DNA of 64,000 nt from Dokdonia donghaensis DSW-1 (GCF_001653755.1 NZ_CP015125.1:866001-930000), one strand, 5' to 3'; positions 35,785 to 44,636 are shown, counted from the first letter of the stretch. Notes: generated by a model from the letters alone, not told the origin. Program-made: numbers and translations.

Positions 35785-36921
35785 ATGATTAATAAACGAC
35801 TTCTTGTAAAAAATCTTCTCGCTCACAATGACGAGAACAGTTTTTATGACAAGAAGCGTAAGATTGACATTAGCAATAAAGAGGGCAAAGCAAAATTTTT
35901 AAAACATATCTGTGCGCTGTCCAATAGCAACCCAAAAAACAATTCGTACATCGTTATAGGCGTAGATGATGGCGAAAATGATATTATGGGCGTGCCGTTC
36001 TTTGATGATAGTAAGTTGCAAAACCTCATAAACGCATATCTAGATAACCCACCTATTATCTCTTATGAGAACATACCATTTCCTAACCTCCCGGCAGATA
36101 AGGTGGTGGGACTTGTAACCATTAGAGCACAAGATAAACTTACAGCTTTACGTCGCAATATTTGGAAATACTGGGGAGGTACAGTCTTTTTTAGAGATGG
36201 CAGTATCTCTATGCCTAAGGTCTTTAAGTCTGATATAGTAGATGTAAATAGTGACATTGTTGCTGCAATAGAGAGACACGCAAAAAACAGCATAAAACTC
36301 ACACTAGACGGTGTGATGGATTTTGTAAATCATCGTCATAAAGATAGAGAGAGCACTTATAAAGTATTTAAAGAGCAGTTTGTACTATGCTGGGCAGGAG
36401 TAAAAAAAGTGGTAAAAGGTGAGACCTATTACTCTAGAGTAGATATAGAGCTCATTAATGAGCAGGTAAAACTGTTTTACTCTTCACTAGATGAGGTCTC
36501 AATTACCTATGATGAAGATTGTTTTAAGATTTTAGAGTATGTGCATCTCGGGGTACAAGAGCAGTTTAAATATTACCCACTAGAAGAGGTTGAGATACGC
36601 TTTCGCGAAAGCGGAACCTATACCATTCATACCAATTTGGTGTTTGAGCCACCTCAGGTAGATAGAAAGACGTTGTATCATATTTTTAATAATAACAATG
36701 TTATTTTTTATAAGCTTAAACGTGGTATAGCGCTCAATCAAGGTGAATGGAAGGATTTATATAATCTATCAAACACGTATCTAATTTGTTATCTCAACGG
36801 TTTTGACAGCGCGATGCAAAAACTAGTAGAGCTCAAACCGTTTATGAAAAAGATAAGAGGCGGTGCTTACGGTAGATATCGCGAGACAATGCGTATTTTG
36901 AGAAAGGTGAGGTATGAATAA
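35785..36921 (+). CDS. AlbA_2/Schlafen-like putative DNA-binding domain protein
   Basis: 378 aa. The N-terminal part (about 15-135) has the AlbA_2-like pattern: KRKIDISNKEGKAKFLKHICALSNS, then YIVIGVDDGENDIMGVPF, then a strand LVTIRAQ. The remaining 240 residues have no motif that I recognise. Palindrome copy 15 is translated as RFRES near residues 272-276. Starts 23 bases after the SDR gene; the phosphatase follows 27 bases later. Confidence 0.65.
   Translation: MINKRLLVKNLLAHNDENSFYDKKRKIDISNKEGKAKFLKHICALSNSNPKNNSYIVIGVDDGENDIMGVPFFDDSKLQNLINAYLDNPPIISYENIPFPNLPADKVVGLVTIRAQDKLTALRRNIWKYWGGTVFFRDGSISMPKVFKSDIVDVNSDIVAAIERHAKNSIKLTLDGVMDFVNHRHKDRESTYKVFKEQFVLCWAGVKKVVKGETYYSRVDIELINEQVKLFYSSLDEVSITYDEDCFKILEYVHLGVQEQFKYYPLEEVEIRFRESGTYTIHTNLVFEPPQVDRKTLYHIFNNNNVIFYKLKRGIALNQGEWKDLYNLSNTYLICYLNGFDSAMQKLVELKPFMKKIRGGAYGRYRETMRILRKVRYE
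36598..36613. repeat. 16-bp palindrome, copy 15 (inside AlbA-like gene, exact)
   Basis: Exact copy in the frame giving I-RFRES-G. Confidence 0.95.
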
Positions 36922-36948
36922 AATATAAAAGAAGGACAGTTAAGATTT

Positions 36949-37674
36949 ATGAGAACATTAATTTTTGGAGATATACACGGTGGTTTACGTGCCCTAGAGC
37001 AAGCTATAGAGAGGGCAAAGATTACAGTAGAAGATCATCTCATTTTTTTAGGTGATTATGTAGACGGCTGGAGTGAGAGTGCAGAGGTGATAGATAAGCT
37101 TATAGAGCTTCAAAAATCAAATAAAACAACCTTTATACGAGGCAATCACGATGACCTCGTACAGCAGTGGCTAGAAGGTAAAGAGATGTCGCCTAAGTGG
37201 CTACAGCACGGGGGACAAAGCACTATAGACTCTTACAGTCGTAGGTCTAAAGAAGAGATTAAGGCGCATCTGGATTTTTACAAAACGTTTAAAGACTATC
37301 ATATAGATGAGCATAACAGAATGTTTTGTCACGCAGGATTTCAGAACCTTAACGGGCCTGAGCACGAGTGGCACACCACCGTTTTCTTTTGGGATAGAAC
37401 TTTATGGGAGATGGTATGTGCTATGCGAGAAGATATAGTAGAGGGAGATGCGTTATACCCTAAGCGCTTAAAGCTATTTTCTGAAATATTTATAGGGCAC
37501 ACGCCTACTACTCGTATTAATAAAACAACGCCTGTAAATAAAGCTAACGTCTGGAATCTAGACACAGGAGCTGCTTTTAAAGGACCACTTACAGTACTAG
37601 ACGTACATACCAAAGAGTACTGGCAGAGCGACCCATTACCAGCGCTTTATCCTAATGAAAATGGTAGAAATTAA
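36949..37674 (+). CDS. Serine/threonine-type metallophosphatase
   Basis: 241 aa calcineurin-like phosphoesterase of the bacterial PPP group. The three metal motifs are present: GDIHG (7-11), GDYVDG (36-41), GNHDD (64-68), with later histidines in FCHAGFQ and IGHTPTTR. No kinase partner nearby; substrate unknown. Confidence 0.92.
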   Translation: MRTLIFGDIHGGLRALEQAIERAKITVEDHLIFLGDYVDGWSESAEVIDKLIELQKSNKTTFIRGNHDDLVQQWLEGKEMSPKWLQHGGQSTIDSYSRRSKEEIKAHLDFYKTFKDYHIDEHNRMFCHAGFQNLNGPEHEWHTTVFFWDRTLWEMVCAMREDIVEGDALYPKRLKLFSEIFIGHTPTTRINKTTPVNKANVWNLDTGAAFKGPLTVLDVHTKEYWQSDPLPALYPNENGRN

Positions 37675-37782
37675 CTACTAGTATATCATAAAGATGCGGT
37701 CATTTTTTTAATAGATATTGAGCGTGTTTTATAAAATAGTTGGTTTTTGAATTGTCTGTATCTTTAACCCAAATAGCATTGT

Positions 37783-38973
37783 ATGAATTTTAGCGCACAG
37801 CCGCATATTGCGAGATGGTTTATCATCATCTCATCGCTTATCATTACCACACTCATCTTGTGGAATGTGTCGCTTTTTTTTGATCAGCTTAAAGATGCAG
37901 AGCAGTCTAAAGTAGAGATTTATGCTGCGGCAATGAGAGCCCTTGCAAATACAAGTGAGGTTAACCTAGAAAGTCGTAATAGAGATACTCGCATATTATC
38001 TAACGAGCTTACCTCTTTACAAAGCCTTATCATAAGTGATAATAGAACAATCCCATTATTACTGTATCAACTGGAGGCAGATACTTTTGTGCCTCAAAAT
38101 ATTCCAGATGCAGATAAGCTCTCGCAAGAAGATTTAAGACAGCTAGCCGAAGAGTATGCACTGGTAAATGAACCTATTGCTATCACCTTTGATGGCGTAG
38201 AGGAGCAAACATTATATTATGGCAACTCGGCTATTATAAATCAGATCAAGTACTTTCCTATTGCGCTTATCGTGATAGTTATTCTCTTTATAGCCTTAAT
38301 TTACTTTTACTATCTCACCTCAAAAGCGGGTTCTCAAAACTTACTATGGGCAGGTATGGCAAAAGAAACAGCACACCAGATAGGGACACCACTCTCATCA
38401 CTGGTAGGATGGACAGAAATTCTCAAAACCGAAAATGTAGATCCAGACTATATTGCAGAGATGACTAAAGACATTAATAGGCTTGAGACTATTACAAATC
38501 GTTTTAGTAAAATAGGCTCTGTGCCAGATCTTAAAAAAGTAGACCTCATTGCAGAGACGCAAGAGGCTTATGATTACTTAAGCAAGCGCAGCTCAAAACT
38601 CATCACCTTTACGCTAGACATCCCGCAAGGGCAACTACCAGTAATGCTCAATAAAGAACTATATGGCTGGACATTTGAAAATCTCATAAAAAATGCCATA
38701 GATGCGATGAAGGGTAAAGGTGCGTTAACCATTACTATCACTCGTGATACACGCTTTGCGATTGTTCAAATTACAGATACGGGTAAAGGCATTGCTAAGT
38801 CTAAGTTTAATAAAATCTTTGAGCCAGGTTTTACTACCAAAAAAAGAGGGTGGGGCCTAGGCCTATCACTCGCAAGGCGTATTATAGAGGAGTATCACGA
38901 CGGCCGTATAAAAGTACTGGAATCTGAGGTAAATAAAGGAACAACAATGCAAATAGCTTTACGTCTCGCATAA
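37783..38973 (+). CDS. Sensor histidine kinase (orphan)
   Basis: 396 aa: two membrane helices (about 13-31 and 156-178) bracket a periplasmic sensor region. A HisKA-like segment follows with the phospho-accepting His198 in KETAHQIGTPLSSL, then a HATPase domain (ENLIKNAIDAM, DTGKGIA, GLGLSLARRII). There is no response regulator beside it. Its stop overlaps the nudK-like start as TAATG, implying coupled translation. Confidence 0.92.
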   Translation: MNFSAQPHIARWFIIISSLIITTLILWNVSLFFDQLKDAEQSKVEIYAAAMRALANTSEVNLESRNRDTRILSNELTSLQSLIISDNRTIPLLLYQLEADTFVPQNIPDADKLSQEDLRQLAEEYALVNEPIAITFDGVEEQTLYYGNSAIINQIKYFPIALIVIVILFIALIYFYYLTSKAGSQNLLWAGMAKETAHQIGTPLSSLVGWTEILKTENVDPDYIAEMTKDINRLETITNRFSKIGSVPDLKKVDLIAETQEAYDYLSKRSSKLITFTLDIPQGQLPVMLNKELYGWTFENLIKNAIDAMKGKGALTITITRDTRFAIVQITDTGKGIAKSKFNKIFEPGFTTKKRGWGLGLSLARRIIEEYHDGRIKVLESEVNKGTTMQIALRLA

Positions 38974-39563
38974 TGAGTAATCGCATAAAAAACGTAGTAG
39001 AAGAGATCATAAGTGATCAGTGGGCAACGCTAAAAAAAGTAACCTACAGTTATCAAAATCAAGATCAATCTTGGAGCGATGTAAAGCGCGAGGTATACGA
39101 CAGAGGCCACGGCGCTTGTGCTTTGCTTTATAATGTAAAAAAGCAAACGGTCATCCTCATAAAACAGTTTAGGTTACCTGCATACCTTGCGGGAGACAAT
39201 GGTTTTTTAACAGAAGTGCCCGCCGGTATTATAGAAGACGAGGCGCCAGAGCAAGCCATTATACGAGAGATAGAGGAGGAGACCGGTTATGTGATACCAG
39301 CGCTCACCAGTGTGGGTGATGTTTTTACCTCTCCAGGTGCGGTAACAGAGCGCATTTTTCTATTTATAGCACCTTATGACGATGCTCAAAAAGTAACAGA
39401 TGGTGGCGGTCTAGACAGTGAAAACGAAGATATTGAGGTGGTTGAGTACGCCTTCGCGAAAGCGTTACAAGACGTAAAAAAAGGTGTTATTAAAGATGCC
39501 AAAACAATTATCTTACTACAGCACCTGGCACTCTCTGGTGTGATGAAAACATCCAATTTGTAA
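38973..39563 (+). CDS. NUDIX hydrolase, NudK-like nucleotide-sugar pyrophosphatase
   Basis: 196 aa. The Nudix box EDEAPEQAIIREIEEETGY (about 89-107) keeps the catalytic REIEEE core. VPAGIIEDE and TSPGAVTERIFLFIAPY match the NudK/ADP-ribose pyrophosphatase group, which hydrolyses GDP-mannose or ADP-ribose. Palindrome copy 16 is translated as YAFAKAL near the C-terminus. Confidence 0.88.
   Translation: MSNRIKNVVEEIISDQWATLKKVTYSYQNQDQSWSDVKREVYDRGHGACALLYNVKKQTVILIKQFRLPAYLAGDNGFLTEVPAGIIEDEAPEQAIIREIEEETGYVIPALTSVGDVFTSPGAVTERIFLFIAPYDDAQKVTDGGGLDSENEDIEVVEYAFAKALQDVKKGVIKDAKTIILLQHLALSGVMKTSNL
39449..39464. repeat. 16-bp palindrome, copy 16 (inside NUDIX gene, 1 mismatch)
   Basis: CGCCTTCGCGAAAGCG; the mismatch is in the normally invariant TTT and is synonymous for the encoded A-FAKA. 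Confidence 0.9.
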
Positions 39564-39583
39564 GTTGCAAGCGTATCACATTT

Positions 39584-39928
39584 ATGAAAACTACTTATAA
39601 AACCATACATACGGCTGCCTTGCAGTGCAACTGCCCAGAATGTTATAGCAATAGTGGCTTAGAGCTAAGCTTTAAACAGGAGTGGAAAGATACTTTCTGG
39701 TCAAAAAAAGCAACAGATGTCGTGAGGGAAGAGTTGGTTTGTAAACATTGCGATTTTCCTATCTATCCCGTAAGCTGGACCCAAGATATTGAGCGCCTTT
39801 ATGAGTACCATAATAAGCTTGCCAAAAAGGAAACGTTTAAAAAATTAAAAGCCCAAACCTATATTATAGGACTTGGACTTTTAGTTATTTTATGTGTTGT
39901 TATTTATGGAGTAATAACATATTACTAG
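39584..39928 (+). CDS. Small zinc-ribbon-like membrane protein
   Basis: 114 aa. CNCPEC (about 15-20) and CKHC (53-56) form a CxxC...CxxC arrangement suited to a zinc ribbon. A helix at about 92-111 anchors the C-terminus. No signal peptide, so the cysteine domain is probably cytoplasmic. Function unknown; ends 7 bases from the convergent HIT gene. Confidence 0.7.
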   Translation: MKTTYKTIHTAALQCNCPECYSNSGLELSFKQEWKDTFWSKKATDVVREELVCKHCDFPIYPVSWTQDIERLYEYHNKLAKKETFKKLKAQTYIIGLGLLVILCVVIYGVITYY

Positions 39929-39935
39929 TAGTATT

Positions 39936-40325
39936 CTATAAAACTTTCTTTATATCATTTATAAGCTCCTTAAATTCGTCATCTGTAAGAGATACTTTCT
40001 TTTCAAATCTTATGTCATCCATATCTTGTAAAGGGATGAGGTGCACGTGCACGTGTGGTACTTCAAGACCTATGACAGATACGCCTACACGTTTACAAGG
40101 CACTGCCTTCTCTAGAGCGATTGCTACCTTGCGAGAAAAACGCATCAGGTCAAGATACTCTTGTTCCTCTAGGTCAAAAATCTTGTTTACCTCTTTTTTA
40201 GGGATACAAAGGGTGTGACCTTTTGCATTAGGATTTATATCTAGTATGGCGATATGCTTATCATCCTCTGCAACAATTTGGCCTGGGATTTCTCGGTTTA
40301 TGATTTTTGTAAAAATGCTTGACAT
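39936..40325 (-). CDS. HIT-family nucleotide hydrolase
   Basis: 129 aa histidine-triad protein; active site HVHVHLIP near 97-104 and N-terminal SSIFTKIINREIPGQIVAEDD, typical of Hint/HinT-like AMP-lysine hydrolases. Downstream of greA and the four-helix-bundle gene on the same strand. Confidence 0.94.
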   Translation of the reverse strand: MSSIFTKIINREIPGQIVAEDDKHIAILDINPNAKGHTLCIPKKEVNKIFDLEEQEYLDLMRFSRKVAIALEKAVPCKRVGVSVIGLEVPHVHVHLIPLQDMDDIRFEKKVSLTDDEFKELINDIKKVL

Positions 40326-40330
40326 ATGTA

Positions 40331-40420
40331 GAAATTGAAATTGAAACTGAAATTGAAACTGAACTTGAAATTGAAACTGAAATAGAACTTGAATCTATAA
40401 CTGAAACTAAACTTGCAACT
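40331..40420. repeat. Degenerate hexanucleotide repeat tract
   Basis: About fourteen units of GAAATT/GAAACT/GAACTT type in a row, between the HIT gene start and the four-helix-bundle gene stop. Not in a reading frame. Confidence 0.85.
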
Positions 40421-40432
40421 TGTACAGTATTC

Positions 40433-40783
40433 TTAATTGCTATTTTTAATTCTGGTTACGATAATTCTTATGAGTTGATCGTTTTCATCTCTTAGCGTAT
40501 TGAGGCTATTTTCAGATAATAAATTTGCTTTTACTTGAATGTTGAGATTGCGTAAACTTTCTCTAAGTTCTTTTAAACATATTCTGAGCTTATGAACCTT
40601 ATCCCTAGCGGTTCCAGCTCCTAAAGCTTCTCCATAGTTAAGAGCAGAGGAGCAAGAAGAACGTATGAGTTGCTTTGCGAGATACTCTCCAGCAAATGAT
40701 AGAGGCTTAGTGTTGTAAAGTATAATAATCGCAGCAGCAAAATCTTCCAGTCGCTCACTTAAATCGAAAGGTTTGTCGCTCAT
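40433..40783 (-). CDS. Four-helix-bundle protein (23S rRNA intervening-sequence protein family)
   Basis: 116 aa, all helical, with the family pattern FDLSERLEDFAAAIIILYN, then AKQLIRSSCSSALNYGEALGA, then KLRICLKELRESLRNL. These small proteins are found in 23S rRNA intervening sequences and scattered through Bacteroidetes genomes; the related Avd protein serves diversity-generating retroelements. Here it sits between greA and the HIT gene and is bracketed by hexamer-type repeat sequence. Function unknown. Confidence 0.88.
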   Translation of the reverse strand: MSDKPFDLSERLEDFAAAIIILYNTKPLSFAGEYLAKQLIRSSCSSALNYGEALGAGTARDKVHKLRICLKELRESLRNLNIQVKANLLSENSLNTLRDENDQLIRIIVTRIKNSN

Positions 40784-40811
40784 ACTATAATTATCTAGCC
40801 CACTTCATTTT

Positions 40812-40842
40812 GTAACTTCAGCTTCAATTTCGAGTTCAACTT
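40812..40842. repeat. Short degenerate hexamer repeat, opposite side of the four-helix-bundle gene
   Basis: GTAACTTCAGCTTCAATTTC followed by GAGTTCAACTT: the reverse-complement theme of the tract at 40331-40420 (units like TTCAAT and TTCAGC). Confidence 0.6.
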
Positions 40843-40848
40843 AGATCG

Positions 40849-41325
40849 CTAGTCTCTAGTGATTGATACTACGTCAAATTTCATTATCCCGCTAGGCACT
40901 TGTATTTCGGCCACTTCACCCACTTTTTTACCTAAGAGTCCCTTACCTATAGGTGAGTCTACAGAGATAAGTCCTTTTTTGATGTCGGCTTCATTTTGAG
41001 CTACTAGTTTGTAGGTCATTGTCGCGCCGTTAGTCTGGTTTTTAATTTTTACGGTAGAGTGTACTAGCACCTTTGAGGTGTCTAGTTGAGACTCATCTAT
41101 GATGCGAGCGTTTGCGGCAAGCTCTTCAAGTTTTGAGATGCGCATTTCTAGCATTCCTTGTGCTTCTTTGGCAGCATCATATTCGGCATTTTCACTCAGA
41201 TCTCCCTTGTCACGTGCATCTGCAATATCTTGTGATGCCTTTGGGCGTTCTACATCACGTAGGTGATTAAGTTCGTCTTTAAGTTTTTGTAATCCTTCTG
41301 CTGTATAGTAATTTACCTTGCTCAT
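40849..41325 (-). CDS. greA: Transcription elongation factor GreA
   Basis: 158 aa. Rescues backtracked RNA polymerase by stimulating transcript cleavage. The N-terminal coiled coil carries the acidic tip DARDKGDLSENAEYDAAKE (about 41-59), followed by the FKBP-like C-terminal domain (ISVDSPIGKGLLGKKVGE). A terminator-like hairpin lies in its leader. Confidence 0.97.
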   Translation of the reverse strand: MSKVNYYTAEGLQKLKDELNHLRDVERPKASQDIADARDKGDLSENAEYDAAKEAQGMLEMRISKLEELAANARIIDESQLDTSKVLVHSTVKIKNQTNGATMTYKLVAQNEADIKKGLISVDSPIGKGLLGKKVGEVAEIQVPSGIMKFDVVSITRD

Positions 41326-41382
41326 AATAGATCCGGTTTTAAGTATAATTAGTAATAAAATGATGTGTCAATCTCTCAAACA

Positions 41383-41405
41383 CAAAAAAAGTCCCTCTTC
41401 GGGAC
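41383..41405 (-). terminator. Terminator-like hairpin in the greA leader
   Basis: On the minus strand GTCCC-GAAGA-GGGAC is followed by seven T, 58 bases upstream of the greA ATG. No minus-strand gene precedes it, so it would end a short leader transcript. It could also act as attenuator or make a small RNA. Confidence 0.6.
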
Positions 41406-41483
41406 GTGCCTTACGAATATACGAAATATTTTAAATCCTTTCTCGTTTTATAGTACCTTGCGAGCTTTATAGGATTAAAATTA

Positions 41484-41499
41484 CGCTTTAGCGAAAGCG
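41484..41499. repeat. 16-bp palindrome, copy 17 (intergenic, 1 mismatch)
   Basis: CGCTTTAGCGAAAGCG, in the divergent gap between greA and the lipoprotein gene; the mismatch breaks the TCGCGA centre. Confidence 0.88.
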
Positions 41500-41515
41500 T
41501 ATTAAAAACAATATT

Positions 41516-41938
41516 ATGCGTCACATTTGTGCTTTACTTTTTGCTCTAGTTCTTATTACTTCTTGTTCTAAAAGTGATGATGGCGGCCAGCGCAATCCCT
41601 TCTTGTTAGATGTAAATTTTTCTACACAACTTAGTGCCATACAGGTACTCGATCTTGAGATACCTAGTAACCCTATTTATGTGTCTAATGGTGGTTTGCG
41701 AGGTTTTTTTGTGATTAATACGGGTAGCAGTCTCATTGCCTGGGAAGCTTCAGACCCTAACCACGCTCCAAACGACTGCTCTAGAATGGTGATAAACGGT
41801 ATAAACGTTTTCTGCCAGTGTGATGATGCACATAGTTATAACTTATTTACAGGGCAATCTAATGATGAGGTGTTGCCCTACACGATGCTTAATTACAGAG
41901 TAAATGAATCTGGAGGAACGATTACCGTGTTTAATTAA
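41516..41938 (+). CDS. Lipoprotein with a Rieske-like fold lacking the histidine ligands
   Basis: 140 aa. Lipoprotein signal MRHICALLFALVLITSC, acylated Cys17. The remainder (LIAWEASDPNHAPNDCSRM, then FCQCDDAHSYNLFTG, then LPYTMLNYRV) resembles the Rieske-type ferredoxin-like domain. However, the CxH...CxxH ligand set is not complete, so a 2Fe-2S cluster is unlikely. Single gene closed by a terminator. Confidence 0.6.
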   Translation: MRHICALLFALVLITSCSKSDDGGQRNPFLLDVNFSTQLSAIQVLDLEIPSNPIYVSNGGLRGFFVINTGSSLIAWEASDPNHAPNDCSRMVINGINVFCQCDDAHSYNLFTGQSNDEVLPYTMLNYRVNESGGTITVFN

Positions 41939-41942
41939 ATGA

Positions 41943-41974
41943 AAAGAAGCCATCTTAACAAGATGGCTTCTTTT
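41943..41974 (+). terminator. Bidirectional terminator after the lipoprotein gene
   Basis: AAAGAAGCCATCTT and AAGATGGCTTCTTT pair as a 14-bp stem around a 3-base loop, with A and T runs on the two sides. It could serve both the lipoprotein gene and the convergent TonB receptor gene. Confidence 0.9.
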
Positions 41975-42069
41975 GTTACAAAGTGTATCACAGTCCCCCA
42001 ACTGCTACAAATTGTTGATTATTTGACATTTAAAGTAAGCTAAAAAAACATAAATTCAAAATTTAGTTT

Positions 42070-44247
42070 TTAAAACTTCATCGTAGCACCCACTAGAAAG
42101 TTAATCCCTGCCTGTGGGTAAAAACCTGCACCTTCTATAGTTGTGATCTCATTAGGCACAGAAAAATCATCGTCAAAGGTAAAGAAGTATCCGTTTGATA
42201 CGTACTCTACATCAAATATGTTGTTTACTAGCGCGTTAAACACGATAGACTTAAATACCGGGATATCTTTAAGCTCATAAGTAACGTTTAAGTCATTTGT
42301 AAAGTAGCTATCTAGCTTAGACGTCTCACTGTCTATATTACCTAAGTATTGCTCACCTACATATTTAGATAAAAGGCTTATTCTAAAGTTTTGTGCTGGC
42401 TTGTATGAGATGGTGTTTCCGGCAACAAGGTTAGGCGAGTATGAGATGTCTGTATTACCTAGGTTAGTAAGCACGCCGTCTCTCTCAAAAAAGAAATCTT
42501 TGTTTTTATTTGTGCTTATTGCAACATTAGGCTGTACTGTAATTTGATCTGTTATAGCGATTGCGGCGTCTATCTCAATACCAGCTCTAAAGCTCTCTCC
42601 ACTATTTGCACGTATAGGTGCTCCTACGTCATCTAGCGCTCCAGTAAGTACTAGCTGGTCACGGTAACCCATATAGTATCCGTTTACATTAAGGCTTACT
42701 TTATCTGTATTATGACGCCATCCTAACTCCCAGTCATTAAGACGCTCTGGGCGTGGTGCTCCGTTTTCAAAATCTGTACGGTTAGGCTCTCTGTTTGCTC
42801 TAGCAAAAGATGCATACAGCTGGTTGTTATCATTTACTTTATAAGAAAGACCCGCTTTTGGGTTAAAGAAGCTGTAATCTTCATCTACAATAAACTCTGC
42901 AATGTCAGAGTTGATACCGTCTGTTGTGTATGAGATAAAACGTTGCTGCAGGTCAAGATATCCACTCCATTTTGAGTTGAAACGGTAGTTTGCTTTCGCG
43001 AAAGCAGAAAACTCCTTCTTTGTGCCAGTTCCAAAATAGTAATCATCACCTAGCTCACTATCACTAGCAAAACGTGCCCAGATCACTTCTCCAAAGTGGT
43101 CTCCATCGTATACACTCCCATATAAACCTCCTACAAAGTCTAGGCTTGTGTCCTTGTAATTTACCGTAGCATTTGCCACGTAAAAATCATTGTCTAGCCA
43201 GCGACGTCTTATAATATCTGAGGTCTCAACCGTCTCATCACCTATAACTACAGGAGCAATGCTGTAAAATGCAAGATCTTCATCTTCTTTATATTCTTCA
43301 AAGAAGCCGCGACCGTACGTGTAGTTAAGGCTAAGCTGTGTACTCCAGTTGTTATCATAACGCTGGTTCCAGTGTAGCTGGTAGTGGTCCTGCTTGTAAT
43401 TGTCAACTTGATTATCGTGAAAACGCGTTACACCATTATCATCTGTAAATTGACCAGCTGGGTTAAACGTTCTATCTTCTGCAAGGGTCTCTGCGTCGAT
43501 ACCAAACCAAGATTGATACGTCACCTCAGATCCTGCAAAATTTATAAGTTTAATAAGCGTATTATCATCTGTATAAGCCGCTTGTAAAAAGTAAGACTTA
43601 AGGTCTGACGATGCTCTGTCTATATATCCATCAGATTTTATTTGTGATAATCTTCCAGATATCTCTATGTGATCATTAAGTAAGCCTGTGCTAAACTTCA
43701 CATTGTGACGACGTGTTGCAAAAGATCCAAATGAGTTAGAAATCTCACCATATGCCTCCTTAGAAATAGCATCTGTAAGAATGTTAAGACTTGCTCCAAA
43801 GGCTCCAGGACCGTTTGTAGAAGACCCTACACCACGCTGTAACTGTAAACTCTCTACAGAAGAGCTAAAGTCTTGAAGGTTTACAAAAAACGTAGTTGCG
43901 CTCTCCGCATCATTATAAGGGATACCATTTATCGTTACATTGATACCTTGGTTACCAGTACCACGTACTCTAAAGCCTGTATACCCTATCCCCGCACCAG
44001 CATCTGACGTGGTCACAACACTAGGTAAAAAGTTAAGCTGTGTAGCGATGTCTTGACCTAAGTTGCGCTGGGCGATTTGTGCCTTTGTAAGGTTAGAGTG
44101 TGTGATAGGTGAGTCTGCTTTTACTCTTACAGAGCGTACCAGTACTTCATCTAGCGACTCCACTTTTGTGGTGTCAATAACAGTGGTTTGTTGGGCAGTA
44201 GCAGTGATTGCTGCGAGTGCCATCATACTTAATAGGATCTTTTTCAT
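42070..44247 (-). CDS. TonB-dependent receptor under a TPP riboswitch (probable thiamine-compound receptor)
   Basis: 725 aa outer-membrane transporter: signal peptide (1-18), TonB-box-like ESLDEVLVRSVRV, plug (GYTGFRVRGTGNQGINVTINGIPYND, split here as one domain near 85-110), then barrel ending GATMKF. No carboxypeptidase-like N-terminal domain. A thiamine-pyrophosphate riboswitch lies in its leader, so the imported substrate is probably thiamine or a precursor, even though the sequence alone resembles FecA-type iron receptors. Contains an AFAKA palindrome in the barrel. Confidence 0.9.
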   Translation of the reverse strand: MKKILLSMMALAAITATAQQTTVIDTTKVESLDEVLVRSVRVKADSPITHSNLTKAQIAQRNLGQDIATQLNFLPSVVTTSDAGAGIGYTGFRVRGTGNQGINVTINGIPYNDAESATTFFVNLQDFSSSVESLQLQRGVGSSTNGPGAFGASLNILTDAISKEAYGEISNSFGSFATRRHNVKFSTGLLNDHIEISGRLSQIKSDGYIDRASSDLKSYFLQAAYTDDNTLIKLINFAGSEVTYQSWFGIDAETLAEDRTFNPAGQFTDDNGVTRFHDNQVDNYKQDHYQLHWNQRYDNNWSTQLSLNYTYGRGFFEEYKEDEDLAFYSIAPVVIGDETVETSDIIRRRWLDNDFYVANATVNYKDTSLDFVGGLYGSVYDGDHFGEVIWARFASDSELGDDYYFGTGTKKEFSAFAKANYRFNSKWSGYLDLQQRFISYTTDGINSDIAEFIVDEDYSFFNPKAGLSYKVNDNNQLYASFARANREPNRTDFENGAPRPERLNDWELGWRHNTDKVSLNVNGYYMGYRDQLVLTGALDDVGAPIRANSGESFRAGIEIDAAIAITDQITVQPNVAISTNKNKDFFFERDGVLTNLGNTDISYSPNLVAGNTISYKPAQNFRISLLSKYVGEQYLGNIDSETSKLDSYFTNDLNVTYELKDIPVFKSIVFNALVNNIFDVEYVSNGYFFTFDDDFSVPNEITTIEGAGFYPQAGINFLVGATMKF
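42991..43006. repeat. 16-bp palindrome, copy 18 (inside TonB receptor, 2 symmetric mismatches)
   Basis: TGCTTTCGCGAAAGCA: both end bases changed so that the palindrome is preserved. Read as S-AFAKA-N. Confidence 0.9.
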
Positions 44248-44414
44248 CCGTAATTAATTTGGTTACGAATACAAAGGGCAAATATTCCTTAAATGTTAGT
44301 ATAAAGCATACCAGTGCGTGCGCACGTATTGAAGAGGGTGTGCTATAAAAGCACGTCTCAAGAGTAAGGTTGCCTTCTCAAACCACACGACGGTAGTCTC
44401 AGGTAAGGCCTCTT

Positions 44415-44491
44415 TCTCATTCCTAAACAGCATTACCTGTTCTAGGTTCAATGGGTATAATCTCAGCTTATTCAAAAGCACCCCTTTGAGA
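44415..44491 (-). ncRNA. TPP riboswitch (THI element)
   Basis: Minus-strand leader shows the conserved blocks in order: closing stem TCTCA/TGAGA, GGGGTGC, GCTGAGA, ACCC, GAACCT and GGTAATGC. It starts about 7 bases after a promoter box and lies 167 bases before the TonB receptor ATG. The platform region contains a short GTGCT/AGCAC hairpin (44340-44354), but I cannot assign the switching mechanism. Confidence 0.9.
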
Positions 44492-44496
44492 TGGCG

Positions 44497-44504
44497 CAAA
44501 GATA
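44497..44504 (-). promoter_or_regulatory. -7 promoter box for the riboswitch/TonB receptor transcript
   Basis: Minus strand TATCTTTG matches TAnnTTTG and sets transcription to begin at the first bases of the riboswitch. Confidence 0.6.
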
Positions 44505-44636
44505 TACTAGAGTTTTTGATTATCCAGCATAGTGTACAAGTATTTTTTAATAGTTAACTCAGGTTAAAAATATAAAAGCGACTAGTGTTCAAGATTGCCC
44601 TTGCTAGTATCTTGCATATTCCTACCTTCGTCTACG

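Noticed and set aside
44296..44499. 67-codon minus-strand frame in the TonB receptor leader
   Set aside because: It coincides with the TPP riboswitch and its platform; sequence conservation there is explained by the RNA.
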